From Polydactylus sextarius (taxonomy: Eukaryota; Chordata; Actinopteri; Polynemidae), in assembly GCA_016801845.1 (NCBI GenBank), contig CM028921.1, positions 9,445,775 through 9,509,774 on the forward strand: a DNA stretch of 64,000 nt, in the 5' to 3' direction. The notes beneath the pieces were generated by a model. That model saw only the letters and a list, made by a program, of their open reading frames with translations. It did not search any database and had not been told where the DNA came from. The position numbers and the translations under genes are program-made. Below, piece by piece: positions 35,486-49,400 of this stretch. Position 1 is the first letter of the stretch. Every line of letters begins with the position of its first letter.

Positions 35486-37447
35486 ATGGCCACAGCCAGG
35501 ATACCATTTAGACCATTTAGATGGGTGATACCATGGCTCTTCCTCTGCCTTGGACTATCTGCAGCCAGCAGTGGTATGTACACTCAGTGGACCACAAAGA
35601 GAGCTGAATACTTTAAAGGCTGTTATAAGATGAAACCTTTTGTAACCTTATTAATATCCTGCAATGTCTATCAAGTTTATCAGATGTGCAATTTTTCCAT
35701 GTACATACCTGAAAATGCAAATATAACAGCATGATAACACACCATGACAAAAAAATCTTTTCTAGATTAAAGGTAACAAACCAAGCATAATTTACAATTT
35801 CATCTGCAGTCTGGTAAATGCTCTTTTCTTCACACTCCAGATATGACACCTACTCTGTATGACCAGTTCTGCAGTACGTGGGGAAACTACCATTTTAAGA
35901 CTTTCGATGGAGATTTCTTCCAGCTCCCTTATGCTTGCAACTACATCCTTGTGTCTCACTGTAAGAGCAGCTATGAGTCTTTCAACATCCAGCTCCAGCG
36001 ACAGGAGATAAATGGGGTCACCACCATTAAGAAGATCACAATGAAACTGGACGGGAATGTTGTGGAATTAGAACGAGATTCCTTCAGAGTTGATGATGAA
36101 AAGTAAGTCTGTTTGATGACATTAATCTTTCTGTCTTTCTATCACCAGCTGGTATACAAATCACAGTGATATTTAATGTTTTATCATCTCACACTGATTT
36201 TTTTCTTTTTGTTTCCTCTAGTGTCACTATTCCCTACAGCAAGTTTGACATCTCAATTGCAAAAACCATCTCATATGTCAAAATCGAGGCAAAGCTGGGT
36301 TTGGTTGTCATGTGGAATGAAGAGGACGCCCTCTGGGTATGTATATCCATATTCACTTTGAGGTATATGACCAGGTTGTACTTATATCTAAATAATATCT
36401 GATACTGATGATGAGGATAATTCTATTATACCTTGTAGATTATACGAATATAGAAACCATTACTGCTTTTAAAGAGATTAGAGAACCAATTCAGGTGACA
36501 AAGAATGAATTCACATGGAACTAATTGTGCATGTTCATGTTTTCTGTAAAACAATTAAAAAAAAAAAAAAAAAAAAAACACTGCCTCGTAACAATAATGA
36601 AATGATTCACTGCATTTCATACTAATCTATTTTTCACCTTTTAAGGTTGAGGTGGCGGCAAAATTCAGGAATCAGACCTGCGGCCTGTGTGGTGACTTCA
36701 ATGGAGTCCAAATTTATGATGAGTTCATCAATTCTGGTAAATTTCAAATAACGAAGCTCAAAACCAACTGAATTTTACAAAAATGTATTTGCTAACGCCT
36801 CTTTTTTTCTTCTAGAAACAGAGGATTCTTTAAGTGTTGAAGATTATGGGGACCTCTGGAAAATCAATGGTCCCACTGAAAGCTGTGAAGAAATCCCCTC
36901 AACAGATACATCAACATGCGCAAATCGCGTAAGTGAAAATGGATTTCCTTCAAATTGTTTCATGTCTGACATTTAGATACATCAAATACAAACACATCAT
37001 GTACCTTGACCCAACAGACAGACATCTGTGAGAAGCTGCTGTCAGGATCTGCACTCCACAGCTGCATGAACCTGGTCGACACTGGCTCCTTCATCAAAGC
37101 CTGCACCAAGGACCTGTGCAACTGTAACGTCAACAGCACATTGTGCATGTGTGAGACCATCTCAGAGTATTCCCGTCAATGTGCTCATGCAGGCGGAGAA
37201 CCAAAGCACTGGAAGACCGACACACCATGTGGTAACAACAGCAACAATTAAATGTGTGCTGACTCACAGTTGTTATTTATCAAAATTGCTGTTTATAAAT
37301 GACTTTTTTTGCGTTGAATAGAAAAAACTTGCCCAGCTGGTATGGAGTACAAAGAATGTGGTAGTCCCTGTGGTAACACCTGCAGACAACCCCAGGAAAG
37401 CCAAATGTGTGACGATCACTGCATAGATGGCTGCTTCTGTCCAACTG
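35486..37447 (+). CDS. Mucin exons 1-7: signal peptide and D1 assembly (VWD-C8-TIL)
   Basis: Exons 35486-35573, 35841-36102, 36222-36336, 36646-36736, 36816-36928, 37018-37231, 37322-37447. Exon 1 encodes a signal peptide (WVIPWLFLCLGLSAASSG). The VWD domain starts FCSTWGNYHFKTFDGDFFQ and holds the CGLCGDFNGV motif (exon 4). This CxxC motif is used for disulfide-linked assembly in VWF/mucins. C8 is in exon 6 (CMNLVDTGSFIKACTKDLC) and the TIL domain in exon 7 (CPAGMEYKECGSPCGNTC). In this family D1-D2 act as the N-terminal assembly module in the Golgi. Frames and phases are all intact. Confidence 0.93.
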
Positions 37448-40400
37448 GTATGTTCCGTTATGCACCACTGTGCATGCAGCCTGTTGCAGTCGTTCCTGTC
37501 GATTCTGCCTTTTTTTTTCTCACTTTTTAACTTCTTTCTTTAGCTTTTCTTTTAATTTATCTGGTTGAACATAGTTATCAAGCTGTTCCCTCCTTAAATT
37601 TAAATTTTAGATTTCTATATTTGGATATTTCTGATTTATTTATTATTATTTTTCTATATCATATCTTTGTTTCTTTTTCTACATGTTTGATTTCTATATT
37701 AATTCTTTGATCTCTATATTCTGATCTACTATGAAACAAATTCAATTTCCTCCTGGGATCAATAAAGTATTTCTGATTCTGATTTCTGATTAGGAGAGCC
37801 TTACAAACTTTTTTCTTTTTTAAACTTCTTCTAGTTAACACAAATTAATCATTAATGGCCTTAAAATACCTAAACTGTGTGACTGGGGTGCAGAATTAGT
37901 GTAGTTTTGATGTATTATGTATGATGTTGTGGTGTTGGTTTTAATATATACATACCAGTAGTGACATTTTAGGGTTTTTTTCCACTAAAAAAACACTTCT
38001 GGGATGACTTCTCAATAGAAGAGCCAGTCATCAGATATACTGTCACAGCACCTCTTTGATTTTGATTAAGTTTTATATTTGTACTCAAAACACAAAAATG
38101 TATTTCTATTTGTGTAGAGCTTGAAAAATAATAACACTACTGATACATTTAGTGGCAGTAAGTTCAGTTTGACACGTGTCTTCATGAATTTACATGTCTA
38201 GCTCCTTTTCAAGAAGGCATTAGCTCCGTTTAATGGAAAATAACTCACTGTCACGAGATGTAGAATGATGGAGCTGCACCCACACCAGCTTCATCTTCAC
38301 TGCTAAAAGGAGGATTAAGGTTAAATGAATAAATTCCAACGCAAACACATTCCCTCTAAATGTAAACAAAGATTTGCCAGTTGAAGTTCAAACATAACTC
38401 TGCTACTCTGACACACATTTGCTACTTGTGGTTGAGTGTGGTTTAATGTGACCTGCTTGACTCAGATAATCACCCCAAACCATATTTGATGAATTAATTT
38501 ACATAACCACCTAAGTCATCAAAAGTATTTTTTACATTTTGCAGAAAGAGAAAATAAGGGGACTGAATGCAAAACATATGTATTTTTTACATAACGAAAG
38601 ATAAATAGTTACCACAAGCACATAAGATTAGATACCTAAACAAGTTATTTTTAATTTCACCTTGTTGAATAACATGATGTCATCACAGCATGTAGATTTG
38701 ACTTGTCAAATAACAGACGGTGCTTGTATTAGTATTTATATGCAGTTTGGATTTTGGACAGTGACACGTTGATATCAACTTATCTGTCTGAGCCATTTGT
38801 AGCTTGTTTCCTGTCAAACAATGTTGTTGTTGCTACTGTCTGAAATTCTTCAAATATATGTTAAACTGTCAAAAATTACTGTCTATAATGTGATTCTAAA
38901 TTATTCATAGAAGCAGTTAACTCAAAGTACAAATAAAACAACAACATCAAATTCATATATATATGAAATCATGTAATTCTGTTTCTCCCAAGGGACCGTC
39001 TTTGACGACGTTACACACACTGGGTGTATTGCTGTTGAAACGTGCTCCTGCTTACATCATGGCAAGACCTATAAACCAGGGGAATCATTCTCTAAGACAT
39101 GCCAGGAATGGTAACTGCATTATTATCTTCATTATAATATTTACACAATGTGTATTTAAAATGGTCTGTTCACATGAACTAACTAAACACTGCTTACAGC
39201 ACCTGCACTCACGGTGAGTGGAAGTGCAAGGACATCAACTGTCCAGGTGTTTGCTCCATACTGGGTGGTGCCCACATCACCACTTATGATGACAAAACAT
39301 ATACTTTCCATGGAGAGTGCACTTATGTTTTATCCAAGGTGAGGAATCTCTTCACATCCATACACAGATTTACAATATGGGTAAATAAGAGTTTGAAAAC
39401 TTTGTAACCAATTTTATTAATTTCTTCTTCTTAACTTCAGGAAAAAAATGGGACTTTCAGCGTCTATGGTGACTTGAGCAAGTGTTCAAAGTCAGATAAA
39501 TCAACTTGTCTGACCTCAGTCACTCTAAAACTCCCAAAGCACACGGTACAATAACACTGTATAGTGATTTGCTCTTAATAAAATCAAAACTTTACTCCTC
39601 GCCACATCTTTTGAAAATATGTTTTTAACAAGCTGTTTGTCTTTTTTTTTTTCCCACTGCAGGAGATTTCAGTTAACAGCAATGGATCTATCCATTATAA
39701 CAAACATACCTCTAAACTGCCTTTTATCACAAGTAAGTAATTTATTCTTTTAGTTGTATGTGTTTAGAGGTTAGACAGTTTGCTCAAAGTAAAACCATCT
39801 CTTTGCTCAAATTGAAAATGTTTATTCTTTTGCAGATGAAATAAAGATCTTCAGCCCATCAACATTCTTTGTTGTAATTCATACCGACTATGGGCTGGAT
39901 CTTGAAATTCAGCTTACACCTGTTATGCAGGTCTACATCAAAGTCAGTGTGTCCAATAAAGGAAAACTCAGAGGTGTGTTAATTCTTCAGCACTTTTGAT
40001 GATAGTATTAAGTATCCACCTTTTTCAGAGAGTATTTCAGTGAATGTTAACTTTAAGTATCCTCATCCAGGCCTTTGTGGAAACTTTAATGGTGTTCAGG
40101 CTGATGACTTCAGATCAACGAGTGGTTTGATTGAAGGAACGGCTGCACTGTTTGCCAACACATGGAAGACTAAAACAAGCTGCCATGATGTGACATTAAC
40201 ACTAGGAGACCCCTGCACTATGAGTGTTGACAAGGGTAGGTCACAGACAGTATTCTCCATATTTTAATGTAATTCTTCAAAACTCTTAACCAGTAAACAT
40301 GTTCATTTGCTTTTGTAGAGAAATACGCCAAACACTGGTGCTCCTTCCTGTCAGACCCAAAAGCCATTTTTGCCAAGTGCCACTCTGAAGTAAACCCCGA

Positions 40401-43400
40401 CATCTATGAAAGTGTAAGCAGTCATTTCCTTTAGTGTACAATCTAATTCATTGGCATGTAGTTGTGTTATTTTACTCAGTCAACAGTCAACTCATTTAGC
40501 TTGTTGCCACTTCTCTCCAGTCTTGTATTTACGATACTTGCGCCTGTGAACATAGTGAGGAGTGCATGTGTGCTGCCATATCCTCCTATGTTCATGCATG
40601 TGCTGCTGCAGGTGTTTTTCTGACGGGATGGAGGGACACAGTGTGCAGTAAGTGTGCACGATTAAAGCGTGAAATGAATTAAACTGGTATTTGGTATTTC
40701 ACAGTAGTCAAACCATAAATGAACTGTTTTCCTTTAAACAGAGGAATACACCAAGAAATGCCCTTTAAATATGGTGTATGACTACCAGGTGAAAAGCTGT
40801 GGTCGCACCTGTCAGTCACTTAGTCAGTCAGACTCGACATGTGACATTAAATTTACCCCACTTGATGGCTGCAGCTGTGTTGAAGGAACCTACCTAAATG
40901 AAAACAAAAAGTGCGTGCCAGCTGCACAATGTCCCTGCTATGTGGGAAACACATTGGTGGAACCCGGGAAGAGCACCTTGATCAATGGGGAAAGATGGTG
41001 AGCATTTCTATTTTCTATTAAATTTCTATTAAACAAGAGGAGAGAAACCAAGATCCCCAGCAGGAGATGGAGTCATCTGAGAGAGCTTCAGTCTTCTGGG
41101 TCAACTTTGTTAACTTTTGTTATTACACGGCTCTTTATGATGCTGTTGAATGCTCCATTCATTTCAATGGGACTTCCCTATGTTCTACACTCTGATATTT
41201 CCTGATAATGGACCAGTTTGCTAAGTATATCAGACTGCTGTCATTTTCCATGACAGCAGTCTGATATACTTAACAAACTTCTATCTAGAAACATAAATAT
41301 ACCCTAAGAAGTCCTGTTCTCCTTCTTACATTTCAAAATTAAAAAGGTCCAGTTCAGCATTCACTATAAATAGGCTGGTGATCTGTACAATGTTGCCTTC
41401 AATAAAGTACAGTCTGTCAGTTAAGGGACTGCTTTTTTTGTGGAAACGATTATCTACCATAATCATTAAAATTACTATGAAAACAATAATTATCCCATCA
41501 GGGACCTGCATCACTCTGTGGGGCTTATTCCATGACAATGACTCACAGAACGTTATCCCTTACTAAGCATATTGTATATCTGGTACACTGGGAATTCTGA
41601 CAAATGGACAGATATTCCACTGTTATAAGTCTTAATAAAAAAAAAAATAAAAAAATAGGGTGGTTAGCATTAACTTGGTAATCGTTGCAAATAATATGAC
41701 AGAGATTAACACGATAAAATAATCTAACGCAGTTAATATAAGTTTGTTTACTGCTGGTGTGCGCTGTCATTTGCCTGCACTCAGTTAGTCAGATTGGAGA
41801 GACAGAGAGATGGTAACTAAAGATGGAGAGAGACTGAGGTGATTTGAATTGCTTCAGGTAGTGTTTCCATTACATTAACAACACTCTGTACCCCATCATA
41901 GTCTAATTTTCCTCCAGGCATTACGGCACTTGGTAGTTGTAATGCTAATGCTCTGGAGTGCATGTTTGCTTGCACATGCTTGCTACTTCAAGGCATGTGC
42001 CTTTTACTAGCTTTACCCAGCTAGACTCAACTGTAATTCTAGCTTGTTATTGTTATTTGCAACAAAATGTTGAACCTTTTATCAATATAAATCTGCTGTC
42101 TGTAATTTCTTTGGGTTTTAAAAACATTACTTTATCATTTCAACTTTATTTTGTTACATAAAAATGAAAATGTAATAGAGACATTCAATGAACAGTAGGA
42201 AAAGCAACGTATTTACTCTATTTGAATTGATCAGACAGATGTGTGTTTGTTTGTTTTTACAAAGGGTTCAAGTCATTGTGTATGCAACCTAAGACGAAAT
42301 GTAGATCATAAATGAGTTGAAAAAGTTGGGAATCAATGTTCGAAACAGAAATTAACAAGAAAATGCTTCATTTGCATTTTAGGTACTGCCATGGTGGAAA
42401 AATAAGCTATAAAAGTCAAAGTAGGTAGAAAGCACCCAGCTCATCATAGTATTCCAGTGCACTATGAATATATAGTCCTTTGTAACACACTATCATTGTT
42501 AATAGCATGCACCGCTCCAATGGTCTACTTCAACTGCTCCAGTGCAAAAGCAGATACAGTGGGAACCATGTGTCAAAGAAGCTGCCAGACTCTGGACGGT
42601 GAATGTGTAAGAATATGACACAGGCTCATGACTTGATGAAAATTCTGCACATTTATACTCAAGTAACAGAATCATGCCTTAAATATGTCTACTGTTCCAC
42701 TGTATAGGACACTACACAATGTATCTCAGGCTGCGTATGCCCTGCTGGTCTGCTGTTGGATGGTAATGGAGGCTGTGTTGAGAAGGAGAACTGCCCCTGT
42801 CCATACAATGGAAACTTCTTTAATTCTGGACAGAATATCACTGTAGACTGCAATACCTGGTGAGCTTTCTTATTCTACCATGATAGAGTGCTGTGTCAGT
42901 TCACCACTGTCATTTTGTAATTAAGGATATATACCTTAATATCATTTCATCTCTTTTCAATCTTAGCTCTTGCAAAGGAGGAAAATGGAAATGTACAGAT
43001 CATGAATGTGATGGGACTTGTACTATATATGGAGAAGGGCATTACAACACATTTGATGACAAACAGTTCTCATTTAGAGGCGACTGTGGTTACATTTTCA
43101 GTCAGGTATAGCACATACTTTTGTTTCATATTTACAATTTGTCAAAATTAGTCTTTTAACACTAATATCAAAATCTTACAGGATTACTGTGGGGATGGTA
43201 TGAATGGCACCTTCAGGATCTTGACTGAGAGCATTCAATGTGGATCAAGTGAAAGCATCTGCTCCACTGCCATTAAGCTCTACTTAGGGGTACACAACAT
43301 CATAATATGCAAATAGAATTATTTTAATTTACAAATGATTACAAATGAGTGTGTCTTTTCTTCTTCTACTTTCTTTCAGAATGAAGAAATTCTTCTTTCA

Positions 43401-46400
43401 GAGAAAAATGACATAAATGACATCATAAGCCAAAACAAAGGGAGGAACATTTCTTATCACATCAACAATGTGGGTTTATATGTTGTCATTGAGGCAAATA
43501 ATGGTCTTGTTCTTATCTGGAATAAGAAGACATCACTGATGATCAAACTCAGCTCTGCTTTCAAGGTAGGTGAGCAGATATAAAGGTAACTGGATAAGTG
43601 AAGACACAAAATGCATTATCATAATATAATAAACTTCTGCTGCTGCTACTACTAGTTGTTGTTAAGTTTGAGTAGTTAGTCAGAGATACTTACAGATAAA
43701 ATCCACAGTTACAAGGAAGCCATTTTACAAATCAACTAAATCTCATTTTATCCTAGGGCAAAGTCTGTGGTCTGTGTGGTAATTTTGATGGGAATACCAA
43801 GAATGATTTCACCACCAGAAACAAAGAAATTGTGGTCGAACCTCTTGAGTTTGGAAACAGTTGGAAATCGTCAACCCATTGCCCAGATCAAAAGGCGCCG
43901 ATAAGTCACTGCCATCTATACTCACACAGGCAGGCGTGGGCAGTAAAACGATGCAGCATAATCAAGAGTGAAGTATTTGCTGCCTGCCATGAAAAGGTAA
44001 GAACAATGTCAAGCAATGACTTGACATATATCAAACAAAGCTTTTTACTTTGAACTTGGGCTCAAGTACAATAAATACATAAATATATTTTAGTTAAAGG
44101 TGCCTTTCTAGCACCCAAGGCCACCATACTGGAATGAAAGACAAAACAAACAAGAAAACCATAAATTGTCTGTTTAGGATGATATTATGTCTGCATGTCT
44201 GCACAATGATATAAAGTGTGCACTGGCTAGGAGACACCACTTTGACATCATTTTAACACATTTAAAGAGAAATGAATGAGAATGAGAATGAATGAGATCT
44301 TGTGAGATTTTCTTCGTAGTCTGCAGGTAAGTTCAACTGTCCTGGAGTGTCCCTGTGACAGCACGACAGACACAGCACATTTCAAACAACAAACAAACCA
44401 GAATTATTTACAATATCATTATATACTCTGTAAAAAAATTGTTGATGTTTACCAGTACATTTTTAGTATGTCTGAGAGTAAAAACTGCAGTAAAATGATG
44501 CCATAATTATTCTATTGCATTACATATTTATGGCCACTAGACAGCACTGTCAATTAAGCGTAAGTAAAGATCTTGCAGTAATAATAATAATATAGTAAAT
44601 CTATGTCTATGATCCTGCAGACTACAGAGAATCTTGCAAAGAATTTTGCAAGATCCAAGTTTTGCAAGTTTTTTTTCCACAATAAATCTCTTTAAACTGA
44701 TATCAAATGTTGACTTAATATCATTGTACTTGAGCCCAAGCTCAAAGTAAAAAGCTATATGCCTCTCCATTGCTCAGGTCTAGCCTACGCAACGCTAACT
44801 CAGAAGTTTTGAAAAATTTTGCAGAATCTTTTTTTTTTCTTCCATGGCCCCTTAGGGGCTTTATATAATTCCTCTACTTGCATTTACAATAACCTTTTTC
44901 TAAAAGGTGGACTCCCAAAACTATTATGATGCCTGTGTGAAAGACACATGTGGCTGCAGTACAGGAGGTGACTGTGAATGTTTCTGCTCAGCTGTAGCAG
45001 CCTACGCAGCAGAGTGTAATAAAGTTGGAGTCTGCGTGAGATGGAGAACTCCAACAATTTGCCGTGAGTATTTTGTTTGTGTTTCTGTGACTTGCTTGAC
45101 TCAGATAATCACCCCAAACCATATTTGATGAATTAATTTACATAATATTACATTACAATATATTACAATGTCTAATTCTAACCATAATTAGTCAGTATTA
45201 GCACTGGAATTTTATTATTGTACTTTTGAAAAATAGTGGCTTTTATCTTATACTTTCATGCCAGTGTCAAGCTACTATGAGAGACAGGACTCAGTTTGTG
45301 CATGGTTTGTCGAATTTTTACCCTGTTCAAGGTACTGAATTATGTTAACACACAGTGTGTCTATTAATACAAACTCACTCACTTGTTGGAGGGGAAAGTT
45401 TTATTTGTTATCAGGACTTTTATTGAGATATTGGCATGGTATATGCAACGCCAAGCAGGTGGGTTGAACAAAATGTCTGCATAGGATGGAAAACAAGACA
45501 AAAACTGAAGAAAAGACTCCAAGGCACTCTCATTAGAAATTTAAGAAGCCTTTATTGTATTGGCTAAGTCATGTAAACCTATAAAAAACTATAAAAACTC
45601 TGACACACTTTGGCACTCAAGTCTTCATTAGGGAAATGCTTCCCTGATGAAGCATTGGGCATTCAAGTCTTCATCAGGGAATCAATTCCATGATGCAAAA
45701 TGGGTAGACTCATACAGCCACAGTGACCAAAATAGGACAACAATACTTCAGTGATACTTAGATGAACAGTCCAGACAACAAAGTGTTAGCAATGACTTCA
45801 CCTGGTAATTTTTTACATTAAAATGTGCTTATATTTAATCGCATGCCATGCAATTGGCTTGGCATTTAAGACACATAGCAGGAGTTTATCCATCCCTGTT
45901 TATCCCTGGGATCCAGCCTTTATTTAGTACAGTAGATGATGGCTTTGGCCATCATCTACTGTACCCAACCTGTACTGTTTTCACATTTTTGAAAAAAATG
46001 TGTTACAATAATTACAAATGAAGCCTGATCCTCATTTTTATTTAGGTGTTAGAAGTTGTGTTAATAAACTGTAAAATTAACTAATTTAATGTATTTTTCT
46101 TTTGTTTCATCAGCGGTGTTCTGTGATTATTACAACTCTGATGGAGAGTGTGAATGGCACTATGAACCTTGTGGAAAACCTTGCATGAAGACATGCAGGA
46201 ATCCCTCAGGAATATGCTACAATAAAATCCCCAAGTTAGAAGGTAGGAATTAGTTATGGAGTTTCATTAATTTTCATCATTCAGAGTTGCTCATCACAAG
46301 GTTCAGTTTGAACTTTTTGTCAACAGAACTTTCTTATAGTTTTTTCAGTTTACAATAACTTAAAAAAATCTTTTAAAGGTTGTTATCCACGATGCCCACC

Positions 46401-49400
46401 TGAAAAACCCTATCTTGAAGAAATTACTATGATGTGTGTGAAAAAATGTTGCAGTAATGGGACATGGTAGGATGTATATAATGGTAAGTAATAATGGTGT
46501 TTTATTGCAATATGGCTTTACAGCAGGTGAACTAACTGATTCCAAAATTAGCTACATAACTAGATAACTAATACGACTGTAACATCAAACATGTTGTAAT
46601 TTTTTATTCTTTACTGTGTTCTTCAACAACCATGTCCATGGTGAGAAACAGCCTCTACAACAACCACAGAAGCACCCATTACTACAACAACAGAAACACC
46701 CTCTACCACAACAACAATAACCACAGTAACACCCTCTACAACAACTACAACCCCAGGAACTCCCTCTACAACAACCACAGTAACACCCACTACTTCTACA
46801 ACACCCTCTACAACAACACCCACAAGAACACCCTCTACAACAACCACAAAAACACCCTACAACAACACCTACAGAAACACCCTCTACAACAACAGGAACA
46901 CCATCTACAACAACAACCACAGGAACACTGTCTACAACAACAGTAACACCATCTACAACAACAACAACCACAGGAACACCCTCTACAACAACAACAGTAA
47001 CACAATCTACAACAACCGCAGGAACACCCTCTACCACAACACCTTCTTGCTATGTTTGTAAATGGTCAAACTGGACAAACAACAACTACCCTGATCCTAA
47101 CCCAGATGGTGGAGATATAGAAACCATTGACAAAATCCCTGGTCTTGATCACTGTAAACCTCAGGATATTCAATGTAGAGCAAATAAATTCCCAGACGTA
47201 ACTTTGGATGAATTAGGTCAAGAGGTAACATGCAACCTCACACATGGTCTCACTTGTCTAAACAAAAATCAAAATGGGCGTGTGAAATGTTATGACTATG
47301 AAATCTGAGTCTAAAATGTTGTAAATTTTCTACACAACGTGTCCAACAACCACAGGAACACCCTCTACAACAACAACCACAGAAACACCCACTACAACAA
47401 CAACCACAAGCAACACCCTCTACAACAACCACAGGAACACCCTCTACAACCACAACAACAACAGTAACACCCTCTACAACCACAACAACAACCCAGGAAC
47501 ACCCTCTCTACAACAATCACACACACAGAAACACCCACTACTACAACAACCACAGGAACACCCTCTACAACAACCACAACCCACCCACCACTTTGCAATA
47601 TTTGTAAATGGTCAAACTGGACAAACAACAACTACCCTGATCCTAACCCAGATGGTGGAGATAATGAACCCATTGACAAAATCCTTGATTTTGAACATTG
47701 TAAACCTCTGGAAATTCAATGTAGAGCAAATAAATTCCCAGACGAAACTCTGAATGAACTAGGTCAAGAGGTAACATGCAACCTCACACATGGACTCACC
47801 TGTCACAACAAAGATCAAAATGGGCGTGAGATTTGTAATGACTATGAAATACGAGTGAAATGTTGTAAATTTTCACCGTGTCCAACAACTACAGGAACAC
47901 CCTCTACAACAACCACAGAAACACCCACTACTACAACAACAGAAACACCCCTCTACAACACTACAAACAACAAACCACAGTGACACCCCCTACAACAACA
48001 ACAAGGAACACAGTCTACACCAACTCTACAACAACCACAGAAACACCCACTACAACAACAACAGGAACACCCTCTACAACAACCACTTCCCACCCACCAC
48101 TTTGCAATATTTGTAAATGGTCAAACTGGACAAGCAACGACTACCCCGGCGCTACCCAAGATGATGGAGACCATGAAAGCATTGACAAAATTCCTGGTCT
48201 TGATCTAAATAATTGTAAACCTCTGGAAATTCAATGTAGAGCAAAAGAATTGAAAAACACACCTTTGAAGGAATTAGGTCAAAAGGTAACATGCAACCTA
48301 ACAGATGGACTGACGTGTCATAACAAAGATCAAAATGGGCGTGAGATATGTAATGACTATGAAATACGAGTCAAATGTTGTAAATTTTTCTACACCAACA
48401 ACCACAGTCCAACAACAACCACAGGAACACCCTCTACAACAACAACAGGAACACCCACTACAACAACAACCACAGAAACACCCACTACGACAACAACAAC
48501 AGGAACACCCTCTACAACTACAACAACCACAGAAACACCCACTACAACAACAACAGGAACACCCTCTACAACACAACAACAACAACAGAAACACCCTCTA
48601 CAACTACAACAACAACCACAGTAACACCCTCTACAACAACAACAACCACAGGAACACCCTCTACAACAACAACCACAGAAACACCCACTACAACAACCCC
48701 AGGAACACCCTCTACAACAACCACTTCCCACCCACCACTTTGCAATATTTGTAAATGGTCCAACTGGACAAACAACAACTACCCTGATCCTAACCCAGAT
48801 GGTGGAGATAATGAACCCATTGACAAAATCCTTGATTTTGAACATTGTAAACCTCTGGAAATTCAATGTAGAGCAAATAAATTCCCAGACGATAACTCTG
48901 AATGAACTAGGTCAAGAGGTAACATTGCAACCTCACACATGGACTCACCTGTCACAACAAAGATCAAAATGGGCGTGAGATTTGTAATGACTATGAAATA
49001 CGAGTAAAATGTTGTAAATTTTCACCGTGTCCAACAACTACAGGAACACCCTCTACAACAACCACAGAAACACCCACTACTACAACAACAGAAACACCCT
49101 CTACCACTACAACAACAACCACAGTGACACCCCCTACAACAACAACAACCCCAGGAACACCCTCTACAACAACAACAACACACCCTCTACAACAACCACA
49201 GAAACACCCACTACTACAACCCCAGGAACACCCTCTACAACAACCACTTCCCACCCACCACTTTGCAATATTTGTAAATGGTCCAACTGGACAAACAACA
49301 ACTACCCTGATCCTAACCCAGATGGTGGAGATAATGAACCCATTGACAAAATCCTTGATTTTGAACATTGTAAACCTCTGGAAATTCAATGTAGAGCAAA

